Origin: Thiotrichaceae bacterium
GTDB taxonomy: Bacteria; Pseudomonadota; Gammaproteobacteria; Thiotrichales; Thiotrichaceae
Reading direction: 5' to 3'
Length of the DNA: 29,598 bases
Assembly (NCBI GenBank): GCA_027030285.1
Contig: JALVFC010000237.1
Span: forward strand, 1-29,598
Shown here: positions 14,264-22,060 of the stretch, one piece after another
How the letters are laid out: each line of letters starts with the position of its first letter
Numbering within the stretch: the stretch's first letter is position 1
The notes under the pieces: model-generated
The model's database searches: none
Told to the model about the DNA's origin: nothing
The model's input: only the letters and a program-made list of their open reading frames with translations
Translations under genes and position numbers: made by a program

Positions 14264-14911
14264 TTAATCCGTCGTAGCATCCACATCAAACGGATCATCG
14301 CCATGATCGTGGTCGTGGTGCATACCATGTTCTTCTTCCTGACGCAGGATCTTCTTGTAGTACTTGTGATGTATCCACCAATCTATACTGAAGAAACGAC
14401 CTGCCCCCATGAAAAATAATGCTAACACCATCAGGAATAAGCTAAGTGCTGAGGTAATACCTGTATTTGCGGGTGTCATATAACCATGCGTAAGCAACAA
14501 TTCCTTGCCTGTTTCAACCACCCCCCCACTGAAGTTTGTTGCTGCAAATCCCATCAACAGGATAATCACCATCAGTGGCAATGAAATCCAGCGCACAGCA
14601 AAACCAATAATAAGCAGGATAGCTGCTGCAACTTCCAGTCCACCAATCACACCATTCATAATGCCCGGTGCTGGTATTGACAGGAAACCCTGGGCACTGC
14701 TTAAGGTATCCACTCCCTGCTGATATGTCGCACCATCTATCCAGGTAAGCGGATTCCACCAAACCACACTATCGCCAGAGAAAAGTCCTAAGCGGTGACT
14801 TCCCTCCACCCAAAAAATTGGCGCAAGAAAAAAGCGAAATAATAATGGCGGGAGAAAATCCAGCCCTCGTAGCCATCCAAAGCTAAAAAAGCCATGCAGA
14901 AATTTAGTCAT
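14264..14911 (-). CDS. DoxX-like membrane protein with His-rich C-terminal tail
   Basis: 215 residues. Four hydrophobic segments of DoxX type: about 20-38 (with FWVEGSHRLGLF after it), 86-104, 106-125 and 150-170. The cytoplasmic-looking tail ends in EEEHGMHHDHDHGDD, a likely metal-binding stretch. DoxX relatives are poorly understood inner-membrane proteins linked to thiosulfate:quinone oxidation in archaea and to redox stress in bacteria; neither role is shown here. AAAGGAG lies 7 nt before the ATG. It stands alone, ending at the shared terminator. Confidence 0.8.
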   Translation of the reverse strand: MTKFLHGFFSFGWLRGLDFLPPLLFRFFLAPIFWVEGSHRLGLFSGDSVVWWNPLTWIDGATYQQGVDTLSSAQGFLSIPAPGIMNGVIGGLEVAAAILLIIGFAVRWISLPLMVIILLMGFAATNFSGGVVETGKELLLTHGYMTPANTGITSALSLFLMVLALFFMGAGRFFSIDWWIHHKYYKKILRQEEEHGMHHDHDHGDDPFDVDATTD

Positions 14912-15036
14912 TAGGGTCTCCTTTGGGGTAAATTCCTTTAACGTGCCATATTGTGGTTTTTTCTATGGGGGAATGCAAGATTATTTTCAGCCGTTTAGCT
15001 GATCAATACAGGAACACGTCAAGTTTTCAAATATTA

Positions 15037-16941
15037 TTATGAGTGTGAAGCAGATTGGATGGATACCAGTGTGTTGGGGCAATATCTGCCATGATCAAGC
15101 TGTTTAACCTGTGTAACAATCTGCCGACTGGACAAACCACAAGCCTCCAACTGATCCTCGCGTTCTGCATGTGCTATATATTCATCAGGAATGCCAAGAT
15201 TCAACACTGCGACCGTATTTAGACCCAGACACATCAGCATTTCATTTACAGCAGAGCCCGCTCCACCCTGTACTGCATTATCTTCTACCGTCACGATTAA
15301 ATCGCACTGTTCGCAGGCCTGACGGATCATTGCTTCATCAAGTGGCTTAACAAATCGCATATTGATCAGTGTTGCCCCCAGTTCTTTTGCCGCTGCCTCA
15401 CATTCCTTGCGTAACGAACCAAACATCAACAATGCTATCCGCACACCGGCTTTTGCCTGCAATAATGGCTTTGCCTTGCCGATATCCAGCAGTTGCATTT
15501 GCTGCTGTGGCCTGATACCGACACCTTTACCCCTAGGGTACCTCACTGCCGCAGGTCCCTCATAACAGTGTGCCGTATAAAGCATATCGCGACACTCCTG
15601 TTCATCTGCTGGCACCATTACCACCATATTGGGAATACAGCGCAGGTAAGAAATATCATAGTTTCCGGAATGCGTTGCACCATCTGCACCTACCAAACCT
15701 GCCCTGTCTATGGCAAACGTAACGGATAGGTTCTGAATCGCAACATCATGCACCAGCTGGTCATAGGCTCGCTGTAAAAAGGTAGAGTAAATCGCCACTA
15801 CTGGCTTGCTACCTTCACATGCCATTCCTGCTGCCAGTGTTACTGCATGCTGCTCGGCAATAGCGACATCATAATATCGTTCGGGAAATTTCTGCGAGAA
15901 CTCAACCAGACCAGAACCTTCTCGCATTGCCGGTGTAATACCAATCAGATCATCATCCTGCTCTGCCATATCACATAGCCACTGAGCAAAAACCTGTGTG
16001 TAGGTTGGTGAACCTGAAAGTGAACTGCTAACAGGGCTCAAGCCTTCACTGAGATTAAATGATGATACGCCATGATAGGTGCATGGGTCATCTTCAGCTG
16101 GCGCATAGCCTTTGCCTTTTTGTGTCACCACATGTAACAGGCGAGGTCCCGATTGCTGCTTCAGGTTTTCCAGTATAGTCACCAGTTCACAGACATCATG
16201 CCCATCGACAGGTCCAAAATACAAAAAACCCATCTCTTCGAACAAAGTACCCGGCAACACCATTCCTTTCATATGCTCTTCACTTTTTTTGGTGAAGCGC
16301 GAAACCGCAGGAGCTGATGACAGTAATTTTTTGCCGCTCTCACGAATACGGGAATAAACCTGTCCTGATAACAGACGTGTCAAATATTTACTGAGTGCTC
16401 CTACGTTTGGTGAGATAGACATATCATTGTCATTCAATATCACCAGCATATCAGCATCAAGATCACCCGCATGATTGAGTGCCTCATACGCCATACCCGC
16501 GGTCATTGCACCATCACCAATAATAGCGACACTTTGCTGCTCCCTGCCTTGCAATTTTGCCGCCAGTGCCATCCCCAGAGCGGCACTGATTGAAGTGCTG
16601 GAATGCCCGGTACCGAATGCATCATAAGCGCTCTCATCGCGCTTGGGAAAACCGGAAATACCCCCTTTCTTGCGAATGCTGCACATTTGCTCGCGTCGCC
16701 CGGTAAGAATTTTATGGATATAGGCTTGATGCCCAACATCCCATACTAACTTATCCTTTGGTGTTTCAAAGACATAGTGCATGGCAACCGTTAACTCAAC
16801 CACGCCGAGACTAGCGGATAAGTGCCCACCCGTTTGTGATACTGAGCTTAGCAAGAAATCACGTAATTCATCACACAACCCAGGCAACTGGGAAGGTTTC
16901 AGCTTACGGATATCGGCAGGAGTCTGGATCTGATCTAACAC
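15037..16941 (-). CDS. dxs: 1-deoxy-D-xylulose-5-phosphate synthase
   Basis: 634 residues. Thiamine-diphosphate enzyme joining pyruvate and glyceraldehyde-3-phosphate, first step of the MEP isoprenoid pathway. GGHLSASLGVVELTVAMHYV (38-57) carries the proton-transfer His, GDGAMTAG...NDND (142-173) is the ThDP/Mg motif, and EQHAVTLAAGMA (near 370) holds the catalytic Glu of the pyrimidine domain. The transketolase C-terminal domain is intact. Start is GTG without a strong ribosome site; the first residues (LDQIQTPADIRKL) align with homologues. It follows ispA by 43 nt. Confidence 0.98.
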   Translation of the reverse strand: MLDQIQTPADIRKLKPSQLPGLCDELRDFLLSSVSQTGGHLSASLGVVELTVAMHYVFETPKDKLVWDVGHQAYIHKILTGRREQMCSIRKKGGISGFPKRDESAYDAFGTGHSSTSISAALGMALAAKLQGREQQSVAIIGDGAMTAGMAYEALNHAGDLDADMLVILNDNDMSISPNVGALSKYLTRLLSGQVYSRIRESGKKLLSSAPAVSRFTKKSEEHMKGMVLPGTLFEEMGFLYFGPVDGHDVCELVTILENLKQQSGPRLLHVVTQKGKGYAPAEDDPCTYHGVSSFNLSEGLSPVSSSLSGSPTYTQVFAQWLCDMAEQDDDLIGITPAMREGSGLVEFSQKFPERYYDVAIAEQHAVTLAAGMACEGSKPVVAIYSTFLQRAYDQLVHDVAIQNLSVTFAIDRAGLVGADGATHSGNYDISYLRCIPNMVVMVPADEQECRDMLYTAHCYEGPAAVRYPRGKGVGIRPQQQMQLLDIGKAKPLLQAKAGVRIALLMFGSLRKECEAAAKELGATLINMRFVKPLDEAMIRQACEQCDLIVTVEDNAVQGGAGSAVNEMLMCLGLNTVAVLNLGIPDEYIAHAEREDQLEACGLSSRQIVTQVKQLDHGRYCPNTLVSIQSASHS

Positions 16942-16984
16942 GTTTATGGTTCTTGGAAAGATACTTAAGAGAACTACTATAGGG

Positions 16985-17878
16985 CTATTTCAGACGCTTC
17001 ACAATAAAATCTGCGATATTGCGCAAGTTATCTGCTTCCTCTGCAAAACTGTGCAGATGCATCATCGCTTCTTCATAAAGGCGCAAGGCTTTCTGACGCG
17101 CATTACTCATCCCCAGGATGGCCGGGTATGTCGCCTTGTCTGAGGCAATATCTGCCCCTTGTGTTTTGCCTAATGTCTCCGTATCACTTTGAATATCAAG
17201 AATATCATCCCGCACCTGAAAAGCCAGCCCAACACACTTTGCATAATGATCCAGTTGCTGCTTTTGCTCATCTGCAAGGCTCTCGGCACATGTCACAGCC
17301 AGTTGTACCGAAGCACGTATTAAAGCACCTGTTTTATGAATATGCATATTCTCCAGCTCAGGCTCGGTAAGCTGCTTGCCTGTTGACATCAGATCAATCG
17401 CCTGCCCACCTGCCATGCCTCTGGAACCGGATGCCATGGTCAACAAACTAATCATTTGCAGACGCTGTTCAGCAGCAACCTGCAACCTGGAGCTATGTGC
17501 CAGTAAATAGGATGAAAGTGCCTGCAGCGCATCACCAGCCAATATTGCTGTTGCCTCATCAAATGCCTTGTGACAGGTAGGCTTACCACGCCGCAAATCA
17601 TCATTATCCATAGCAGGTAAATCGTCATGTATCAAAGAGTAAACATGAATGAGCTCTACCGCAGCAGCGGGAATATCTAACACATGGGGATCTATACCCA
17701 GCGCCTCACCCGTAGCATACACCAGCAGAGGGCGAATACGTTTGCCACCATCCAGTACACTATAACGCATCGCCTGATGCAAATGATCAGGATTAATTTC
17801 TGCCGCTGGCAATACATCATCCAGAACATTTTCTATACGCTTTTGATAGTATTGCAGGCGTGTACTCAACTCAGCCAT
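16985..17878 (-). CDS. ispA: Farnesyl diphosphate synthase (short-chain prenyltransferase)
   Basis: 297 residues. First Asp-rich motif DDLPAMD (85-91), second DDILD (224-228), with GGKRIRP (44-50) and GMAGGQAIDL. Chain elongation of DMAPP with IPP to farnesyl diphosphate in the cytoplasm. The spacing of the first motif (DDxxxxD) is typical of bacterial IspA. AGGG lies about 8 nt before the ATG. It sits between xseB and dxs, the standard gammaproteobacterial order. Confidence 0.97.
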   Translation of the reverse strand: MAELSTRLQYYQKRIENVLDDVLPAAEINPDHLHQAMRYSVLDGGKRIRPLLVYATGEALGIDPHVLDIPAAAVELIHVYSLIHDDLPAMDNDDLRRGKPTCHKAFDEATAILAGDALQALSSYLLAHSSRLQVAAEQRLQMISLLTMASGSRGMAGGQAIDLMSTGKQLTEPELENMHIHKTGALIRASVQLAVTCAESLADEQKQQLDHYAKCVGLAFQVRDDILDIQSDTETLGKTQGADIASDKATYPAILGMSNARQKALRLYEEAMMHLHSFAEEADNLRNIADFIVKRLK

Positions 17879-17909
17879 TTTGATTTCCCTGTATCACTGC
17901 CATGGTTAG

Positions 17910-18146
17910 TTACTCAGCAGAATATTCTGCAAAATCAGCCTCATCGCCATTGTTGGTTAGTACCTTCACTTCCTGCTCGACTTTGGCAAGTGCCTGCTGA
18001 CATAGCCGCGTCAACGTCACACCACGCTCAAATTTCTGTAACGATTCCTCCAGAGTAAGCGAGTCCTGCTCCATACTATCTACCAGGGTCTCCAACTCGC
18101 TCATGGCTTCTTCAAAGCTCGGGGTTTGCGTCTTTTTATCACTCAT
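17910..18146 (-). CDS. xseB: Exodeoxyribonuclease VII small subunit
   Basis: 78 residues from the ATG at 18146 (GGAG 9 nt upstream). The core PSFEEAMSELETLVDSMEQD followed by LTLEESLQKFERGVTLTR is the whole XseB helical hairpin. It partners XseA, which is not in the window, to degrade single-stranded DNA. The acidic C-terminus (NNGDEADFAEYSAE) is not conserved. An upstream in-frame TTG (18167) and ATG (18161) exist, but TTG gives an unsupported extension. First gene of xseB-ispA-dxs. Confidence 0.95.
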   Translation of the reverse strand: MSDKKTQTPSFEEAMSELETLVDSMEQDSLTLEESLQKFERGVTLTRLCQQALAKVEQEVKVLTNNGDEADFAEYSAE

Positions 18147-18351
18147 AGGTTGCTTCTCCATCCACAATAATCAGAATCTTCAACTCTCCATAAAAAAAAA
18201 GCAAGCTCATTCCCTGACTGTTGGCAACAAACTATTCTTCTCTGATACCAGTGAGCAGATCGACGACAACCCGATTTTGCAACTTGCTATCTATATTCGA
18301 ATATCATAATATTCCGGCATCCTATTAGTTTTAAATTTATACAGGTGCTTT

Positions 18352-18444
18352 ATGTTAGATTTTGGTTTTAAAATACCCATGACCATCGTTGTTGGCTTAA
18401 TTATCTGGGCGTGGTTTTCGTTTTTATCTAGTGTATTCCTGTAG
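18352..18444 (+). CDS. Possible 30-residue single-pass membrane microprotein
   Basis: An ATG preceded by AGGTG (4 nt spacing) opens a 30-codon frame ending in TAG. The product starts MLDFGFKIPM and is followed by a continuous hydrophobic segment (TIVVGLIIWAWFSFLSSVFL), so it would be a single inner-membrane helix with almost no soluble part. It lies upstream of rpsT, whose promoter starts 37 nt after the stop. It is not a family I recognise. A frame this short could occur by chance; the ribosome site and the clean hydrophobic profile are the only support. Confidence 0.4.
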   Translation: MLDFGFKIPMTIVVGLIIWAWFSFLSSVFL

Positions 18445-18481
18445 ACACGGTATAAATAATCGTCCCCTAGCTAATTAGGTG

Positions 18482-18510
18482 TTGAACTATGCCATGATAA
18501 AAGGCATAAT
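18482..18510 (+). promoter_or_regulatory. Sigma70 promoter of rpsT
   Basis: TTGAAC (18482-18487), 17 nt, CATAAT (18505-18510). Good consensus match and ideal spacing, giving a leader of about 30 nt. Confidence 0.65.
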
Positions 18511-18548
18511 TCGCGCCTATTTTTTATCGAAGTCTGTAGGAGATTTTC

Positions 18549-18809
18549 GTGCCAAACATTAAACAGGCAAAAAAGCGCGTACGCCAAGCTGAAAAAAACA
18601 GAATGCGTAACAAGCATCACCGCAGCACCATGCGTACTGCGATCAAAAAAGTTAAAGCAGCTGTGCGTGAAGGTGACAAAGAACAGGCGACTGCTGCATT
18701 CACATCGGCAGTGCCAATCATCGACAAGATGGTTAGCAAAGGCATCATTCACAAGAATAATGCTGCTCGCAAAAAAAGCCGCCTGAATAACCATATTCGC
18801 GCTCTTTAA
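18549..18809 (+). CDS. rpsT: 30S ribosomal protein S20
   Basis: 86 residues, the normal length. Highly basic helical protein starting MPNIKQAKKRVRQAEKNR and ending in KKSRLNNHIRAL; it binds 16S rRNA near its 5' domain. The start is GTG with GGAG about 7 nt upstream. A non-ATG start on rpsT is also known in E. coli, where it limits translation and allows autoregulation. Single-gene unit with its own promoter and terminator. Confidence 0.98.
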   Translation: MPNIKQAKKRVRQAEKNRMRNKHHRSTMRTAIKKVKAAVREGDKEQATAAFTSAVPIIDKMVSKGIIHKNNAARKKSRLNNHIRAL

Positions 18810-18831
18810 CGCAAACACATTGCAATCCCAT

Positions 18832-18856
18832 AAAGGCCGGCATTGACCGGCCTTTT
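18832..18856 (+). terminator. Intrinsic terminator of rpsT
   Basis: AAAGGCCGG (18832-18840), 6-nt loop, CCGGCCTTT (18847-18855), then T-rich. Located 23 nt after the rpsT stop. Confidence 0.85.
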
Positions 18857-18894
18857 CTGTTTGTAACTACACACTAGCAAGTACAACCACCGCT

Positions 18895-20487
18895 ATGAGC
18901 ACTTATCAGGAAGAAGTTTCTCGTCGTCGCACCTTTGCGATTATCTCGCACCCCGATGCGGGCAAGACGACAATTACCGAAAAGCTGCTTCTGTTCGGTC
19001 GTGCTATTCAGCAGGCAGGCACCGTCAAAGGGCGTAAAGCTTCCCGGCATGCAACTTCTGACTGGATGGAAATGGAAAAACAACGGGGTATTTCCGTTAC
19101 CTCATCTGTCATGCAGTTTCCCTATAAAGGACGCATCGTAAACCTGCTGGACACACCGGGTCATGAAGACTTCTCTGAAGACACCTATCGCACACTGACC
19201 GCTGTAGACTCTGCATTAATGGTTATTGATGTGGCAAAAGGTGTTGAAGAGCGCACCATAAAGCTCATGGAAGTATGTCGCCTGCGTGATACCCCCATTA
19301 TGACCTTTATTAACAAACTGGATCGGGAAGGTCGTGACCCTATTGACTTGCTGGATGAGGTAGAAGACATCCTCAATATACAGTGCGCCCCGATCACCTG
19401 GCCTATTGGCATGGGTAAGCGATTAAAGGGGGTTTATCACATTTACCGGGACAGCGTCCATCTTTACGACCCACAGCACGACGGGCACATCCAGCAGGGC
19501 GAGGTGATTGAAGGTTTAGATAACCCTCGCCTGGATGAACTTCTAGGCGACCAGGCAGAAGAGCTGCGAGAGGAAATAGAACTGGTAAAGGGTGCCAGTA
19601 ATCTCTTTAACGAGCAAGACTACCTTGATGGCAAGCTGACACCGGTTTTTTTTGGCTCTGCCATAAACAACTTTGGTGTCGCTGAATTACTGGATGATTT
19701 CGTAGAATACGCACCTGCGCCACTACCTCGCCCCACCACCCAGCGTGATGTCTCAGCGGATGAAGAAAGCTTTAGCGGCTTTGTTTTCAAGATTCAGGCA
19801 AACATGGATCCTAAACATCGCGACCGCATTGCCTTTATGCGTATTTGTTCCGGAACATTCAACAAAGGCATGAAGCTATACCAGACGCGCACCGAAAAGG
19901 ATGTCAAGATACCGGATGCGCTCACCTTTATGGCAGCAGATCGTGAGCATGTTAATGATGCTTATGCGGGTGATATTATAGGTATTCATAATCACGGCAC
20001 GATACGCATTGGTGACACCTTTACCCAGGGAGAGTCACTCTATTTCACGGGCATTCCCAACTTTGCCCCGGAACTATTCCGCCGTGCCCGCCTAAAAGAC
20101 CCTCTAAAAAACAAGCAGCTACTAAAAGGACTAATGCAACTCTGCGAAGAAGGTGCTACCCAGCTTTTTCGCCCTCTGAATAATAATGACCTGATTTTAG
20201 GTGCGGTGGGAGTACTACAGTTTGAAGTCGTTGCACAACGACTGAAAACAGAATATCAGGTAGAGTGCATGTTTGAGGTCGTGAATGTGCAGACAGCCCG
20301 CTGGATCTCCTGCAAGGACGAGGCGTTACTGGATCAATTTAAAACAAAGGCTGCCAACAATCTGGCACTGGATCATGCAGGCGAATTAACCTATATCGCC
20401 CCAACACGGGTAAATCTACAACTTGCCGAGGAAAAATGGCCTGACATCCTGTTCCAGTCCACCCGGGAGCACGGTATTTACGAATAG
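18895..20487 (+). CDS. prfC: Peptide chain release factor 3
   Basis: 530 residues. Translational GTPase that recycles RF1/RF2. P-loop SHPDAGKTT (18-26), switch-region RGISVTSSVMQF, DTPGHEDF (about 88-95), NKLD (about 145-148) and the RF3-specific C-terminal domain (WPDILFQSTREHGIYE at the end). The ATG lies 39 nt after the rpsT terminator; no strong ribosome site is visible. No terminator is clear after it. Confidence 0.98.
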   Translation: MSTYQEEVSRRRTFAIISHPDAGKTTITEKLLLFGRAIQQAGTVKGRKASRHATSDWMEMEKQRGISVTSSVMQFPYKGRIVNLLDTPGHEDFSEDTYRTLTAVDSALMVIDVAKGVEERTIKLMEVCRLRDTPIMTFINKLDREGRDPIDLLDEVEDILNIQCAPITWPIGMGKRLKGVYHIYRDSVHLYDPQHDGHIQQGEVIEGLDNPRLDELLGDQAEELREEIELVKGASNLFNEQDYLDGKLTPVFFGSAINNFGVAELLDDFVEYAPAPLPRPTTQRDVSADEESFSGFVFKIQANMDPKHRDRIAFMRICSGTFNKGMKLYQTRTEKDVKIPDALTFMAADREHVNDAYAGDIIGIHNHGTIRIGDTFTQGESLYFTGIPNFAPELFRRARLKDPLKNKQLLKGLMQLCEEGATQLFRPLNNNDLILGAVGVLQFEVVAQRLKTEYQVECMFEVVNVQTARWISCKDEALLDQFKTKAANNLALDHAGELTYIAPTRVNLQLAEEKWPDILFQSTREHGIYE

Positions 20488-20727
20488 TCAGTTACCGCTA
20501 AACGCCCTGAGACCTGCATTCGTTCTGATATTCACACACTTCGTCTGTTTTTTGGCACCAGAGAGACAGCAATTAATGTTAGTGTTCAGAAATAAAGTAG
20601 AGCTATTCGTTTCAAAATCAATAGCTAATGCAAGTACTTCGGCTTCGATAAACACCAATAAATGTCCATATTTTAACCACATGGGTTGGATTTTTTGACA
20701 TTTAAAAGATGCTGACCTATATCTTTA

Positions 20728-20756
20728 TTGACAGTCTTTAATTTACACAAAATACT
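20728..20756 (+). promoter_or_regulatory. Sigma70 promoter of the FecR-like gene
   Basis: Perfect -35 TTGACA (20728-20733), 17 nt, AATACT (20751-20756). Expected start of transcription about 20763, upstream of the palindrome at 20781. Confidence 0.55.
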
Positions 20757-20780
20757 GGGGAGTCAACTCGCCCCGGTTAA

Positions 20781-20796
20781 GTTTGTGTACACAAAC
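20781..20796. promoter_or_regulatory. Perfect 16-bp palindrome, candidate operator
   Basis: GTTTGTGTACACAAAC reads the same on both strands. It lies about 18 bp after the predicted start of transcription and 13 bp before the start codon, a roadblock position for a repressor. The binding protein is unknown. Confidence 0.6.
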
Positions 20797-20809
20797 CAGG
20801 GCCACACAT

Positions 20810-21253
20810 ATGAAATTCACCAATACTTTATTATCTTCCTGCGCTGTAGGCGCTTTCCTTATGGTACTCACTTCAACTGCTACATCAGATGCCACTGTCA
20901 CAGAAGTATCCGGCGCGGCATATACCGTACACAGCACCCCTGTTAAGCCAATAACCCAACATCAGAAGCTCAAACCAGGCGATCAGTTTTCAACAGGAGA
21001 AAACGGCAGAGTGACTCTAATCATTAACGAAAAATGTACAGTGAAAATTCCTCCATTGCATTTCGTCAAAATCAAGGATCTTAAAACCTGCCCAGCAGCA
21101 TTGCCCTTAAACGGGGCAGCAGCAGGAGAAGGAGCTTCCAAGGCCGCCGTAACGTATACGGTCGGGGGCTCTTCTGCTGTACCTGTAGTGCTTTTTGGAG
21201 CGGCCGTAGCAGCTGCAATTATCCACGACAATAATGAAACCAGCCCGCAGTAG
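20810..21253 (+). CDS. Secreted FecR-like protein of unknown function
   Basis: 147 residues from the ATG at 20810. Signal peptide at about 1-28 (ending TSTATSDA), then a FecR-like beta-rich segment (VTEVSGAAYTV, LKPGDQFSTGENGRVTLIINEKCTVKI) and a C-terminal Ala/Val hydrophobic helix (AVPVVLFGAAVAAAIIHDNN) near the end. Two cysteines (EKC and KTC) may form a disulfide. FecR-like domains often sit in periplasmic sensors or in surface proteins; there is no sigma-regulator part here. The in-frame TTG at 20783 lies inside the palindrome and is rejected. Own promoter and operator-like palindrome. Confidence 0.7.
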   Translation: MKFTNTLLSSCAVGAFLMVLTSTATSDATVTEVSGAAYTVHSTPVKPITQHQKLKPGDQFSTGENGRVTLIINEKCTVKIPPLHFVKIKDLKTCPAALPLNGAAAGEGASKAAVTYTVGGSSAVPVVLFGAAVAAAIIHDNNETSPQ

Positions 21254-21300
21254 GCAAGCTTACTCAGCAAACTATCCGAGAATAGGAGCGTAACGAAAAA

Positions 21301-21384
21301 CATCCTGACATGTGATTGTTTTCAGTCGAATGATGCGGCGAATAGCCGAAGCTATTTACCTGAAAACAGGCACATATCAGGGTG
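21301..21384. repeat. 84-bp palindromic element with imperfect 25-nt inverted repeats
   Basis: Left 21301-21325 (CATCCTGACATGTG...TTTTCAG) matches the reverse complement of 21360-21384 at 21 of 25 positions. The centre can form either CGGC-GAATA-GCCG (21336-21348) or AATAGC-CGAA-GCTATT (21341-21356). It lies between convergent genes and could be a terminator-like structure or an intergenic mobile repeat. Confidence 0.65.
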
Positions 21385-21461
21385 GTTTACATAGCTTGAC
21401 TATAGAGCGGGACAACTCTCACTTACTGTAAAAGAGCCTGTAAAACCACTACTAGCAGCTC

Positions 21462-22049
21462 TTATTTCTGCAATTGTTCACCCGCTTTTTGCAAGGCTTC
21501 TCCTGCTTTTTGTCTCAGCTCCTGACTGCCTTCCTTTATGGCTTGTGCGGCTTCTCCTGCTTTTTGCCTTAGCTCCTGACTACCCTCCTGAATAGCTTGT
21601 GCAGCCTCTCCTGCTTTTTTACGCAAGTGCTCTTTGTTGAAAGTTTCTTTAACGGCAATACCTGTGACTTTCTGGATCGCAGTATACAAATCCTGCTGTC
21701 TAACTTGCTGACCATTAATCACAACACTATCTGGAAGGGACTGATATTCATCATTGACGTTTACATCAAAGTCCTCACCAGCATCGTCTTCATTGGACGG
21801 ATAGTGACAGCTAGCTTGCATAGGCAACACACCCTGTGAATCTTTGCTATCCCAACGAACAGTTACCAGAATACTTTTATCAGCACCCGCCGTTTTACTG
21901 GTCTCCTTCCATTGCACATTATTTGCACTCATCAGATGCGCAGTCAGCTTTTGACACAGGGTGGTTTGTGGATCACCCTCATTTAAAGTACAGCTTGACA
22001 ACACAGCCATGAGTGCCAGTGGCAAAAGTCGTTTTGTATGTATTTTCAT
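21462..22049 (-). CDS. Lipoprotein with C-terminal 18-residue repeats
   Basis: 195 residues from the ATG at 22049, which has AGGA 9 nt upstream; an ATG six bases earlier is too close to it. A signal sequence ends in the lipobox LSSC, so it is probably lipid-anchored (no Asp directly after Cys, so outer membrane is likely). The middle part is acidic with four more cysteine-flanked stretches (TTLCQKL, ASCHYP). The C-terminus has three 18-residue repeats (LRKKAGEAAQAIQEGSQE type) predicted as an amphipathic helix. It follows the uvrA stop by 11 nt, and its ribosome site overlaps that stop codon, so it is co-transcribed with uvrA. No family recognised. Confidence 0.75.
   Translation of the reverse strand: MKIHTKRLLPLALMAVLSSCTLNEGDPQTTLCQKLTAHLMSANNVQWKETSKTAGADKSILVTVRWDSKDSQGVLPMQASCHYPSNEDDAGEDFDVNVNDEYQSLPDSVVINGQQVRQQDLYTAIQKVTGIAVKETFNKEHLRKKAGEAAQAIQEGSQELRQKAGEAAQAIKEGSQELRQKAGEALQKAGEQLQK
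21465..21626 (-). repeat. Three tandem 54-bp repeats inside the lipoprotein gene
   Basis: Encode LR(K/Q)KAGEAAQAI(Q/K)EGSQE twice and a diverged third copy (LRQKAGEALQKAGEQLQK). Units one and two differ by two residues only, so they could expand or contract. Confidence 0.85.
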
Positions 22050-22060
22050 ATCCATATTTC

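Larger units (their letters stand above)
18147..18548. other. Region between xseB and rpsT
   Basis: About 400 bp. It holds a perfect 12-bp palindrome ATATTCGAATAT (18293-18304), a possible 30-codon gene (18352-18444) and the rpsT promoter (18482-18510). The promoter of xseB-ispA-dxs must also lie here on the minus strand but I cannot place it. Confidence 0.5.
20488..20809. other. 322-bp region between prfC and the FecR-like gene
   Basis: No convincing gene; a short open frame that starts inside prfC runs into it without its own ribosome site. The last 80 bp carry the promoter (20728-20756), a small hairpin (ACTGGGG 20754-20760 with CCCCGGT 20771-20777) and the perfect palindrome 20781-20796. 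Confidence 0.6.

Noticed and set aside
20423..20698. 91-codon frame running out of prfC
   Set aside because: Starts within prfC in another frame, no ribosome site, product not protein-like.
20783..20809. TTG start extending the FecR-like protein
   Set aside because: Would spoil the signal peptide and sits within the palindrome; the ATG at 20810 is better.
21465..21626. Tandem repeats considered as CRISPR
   Set aside because: Contiguous in-frame coding repeats without spacers.
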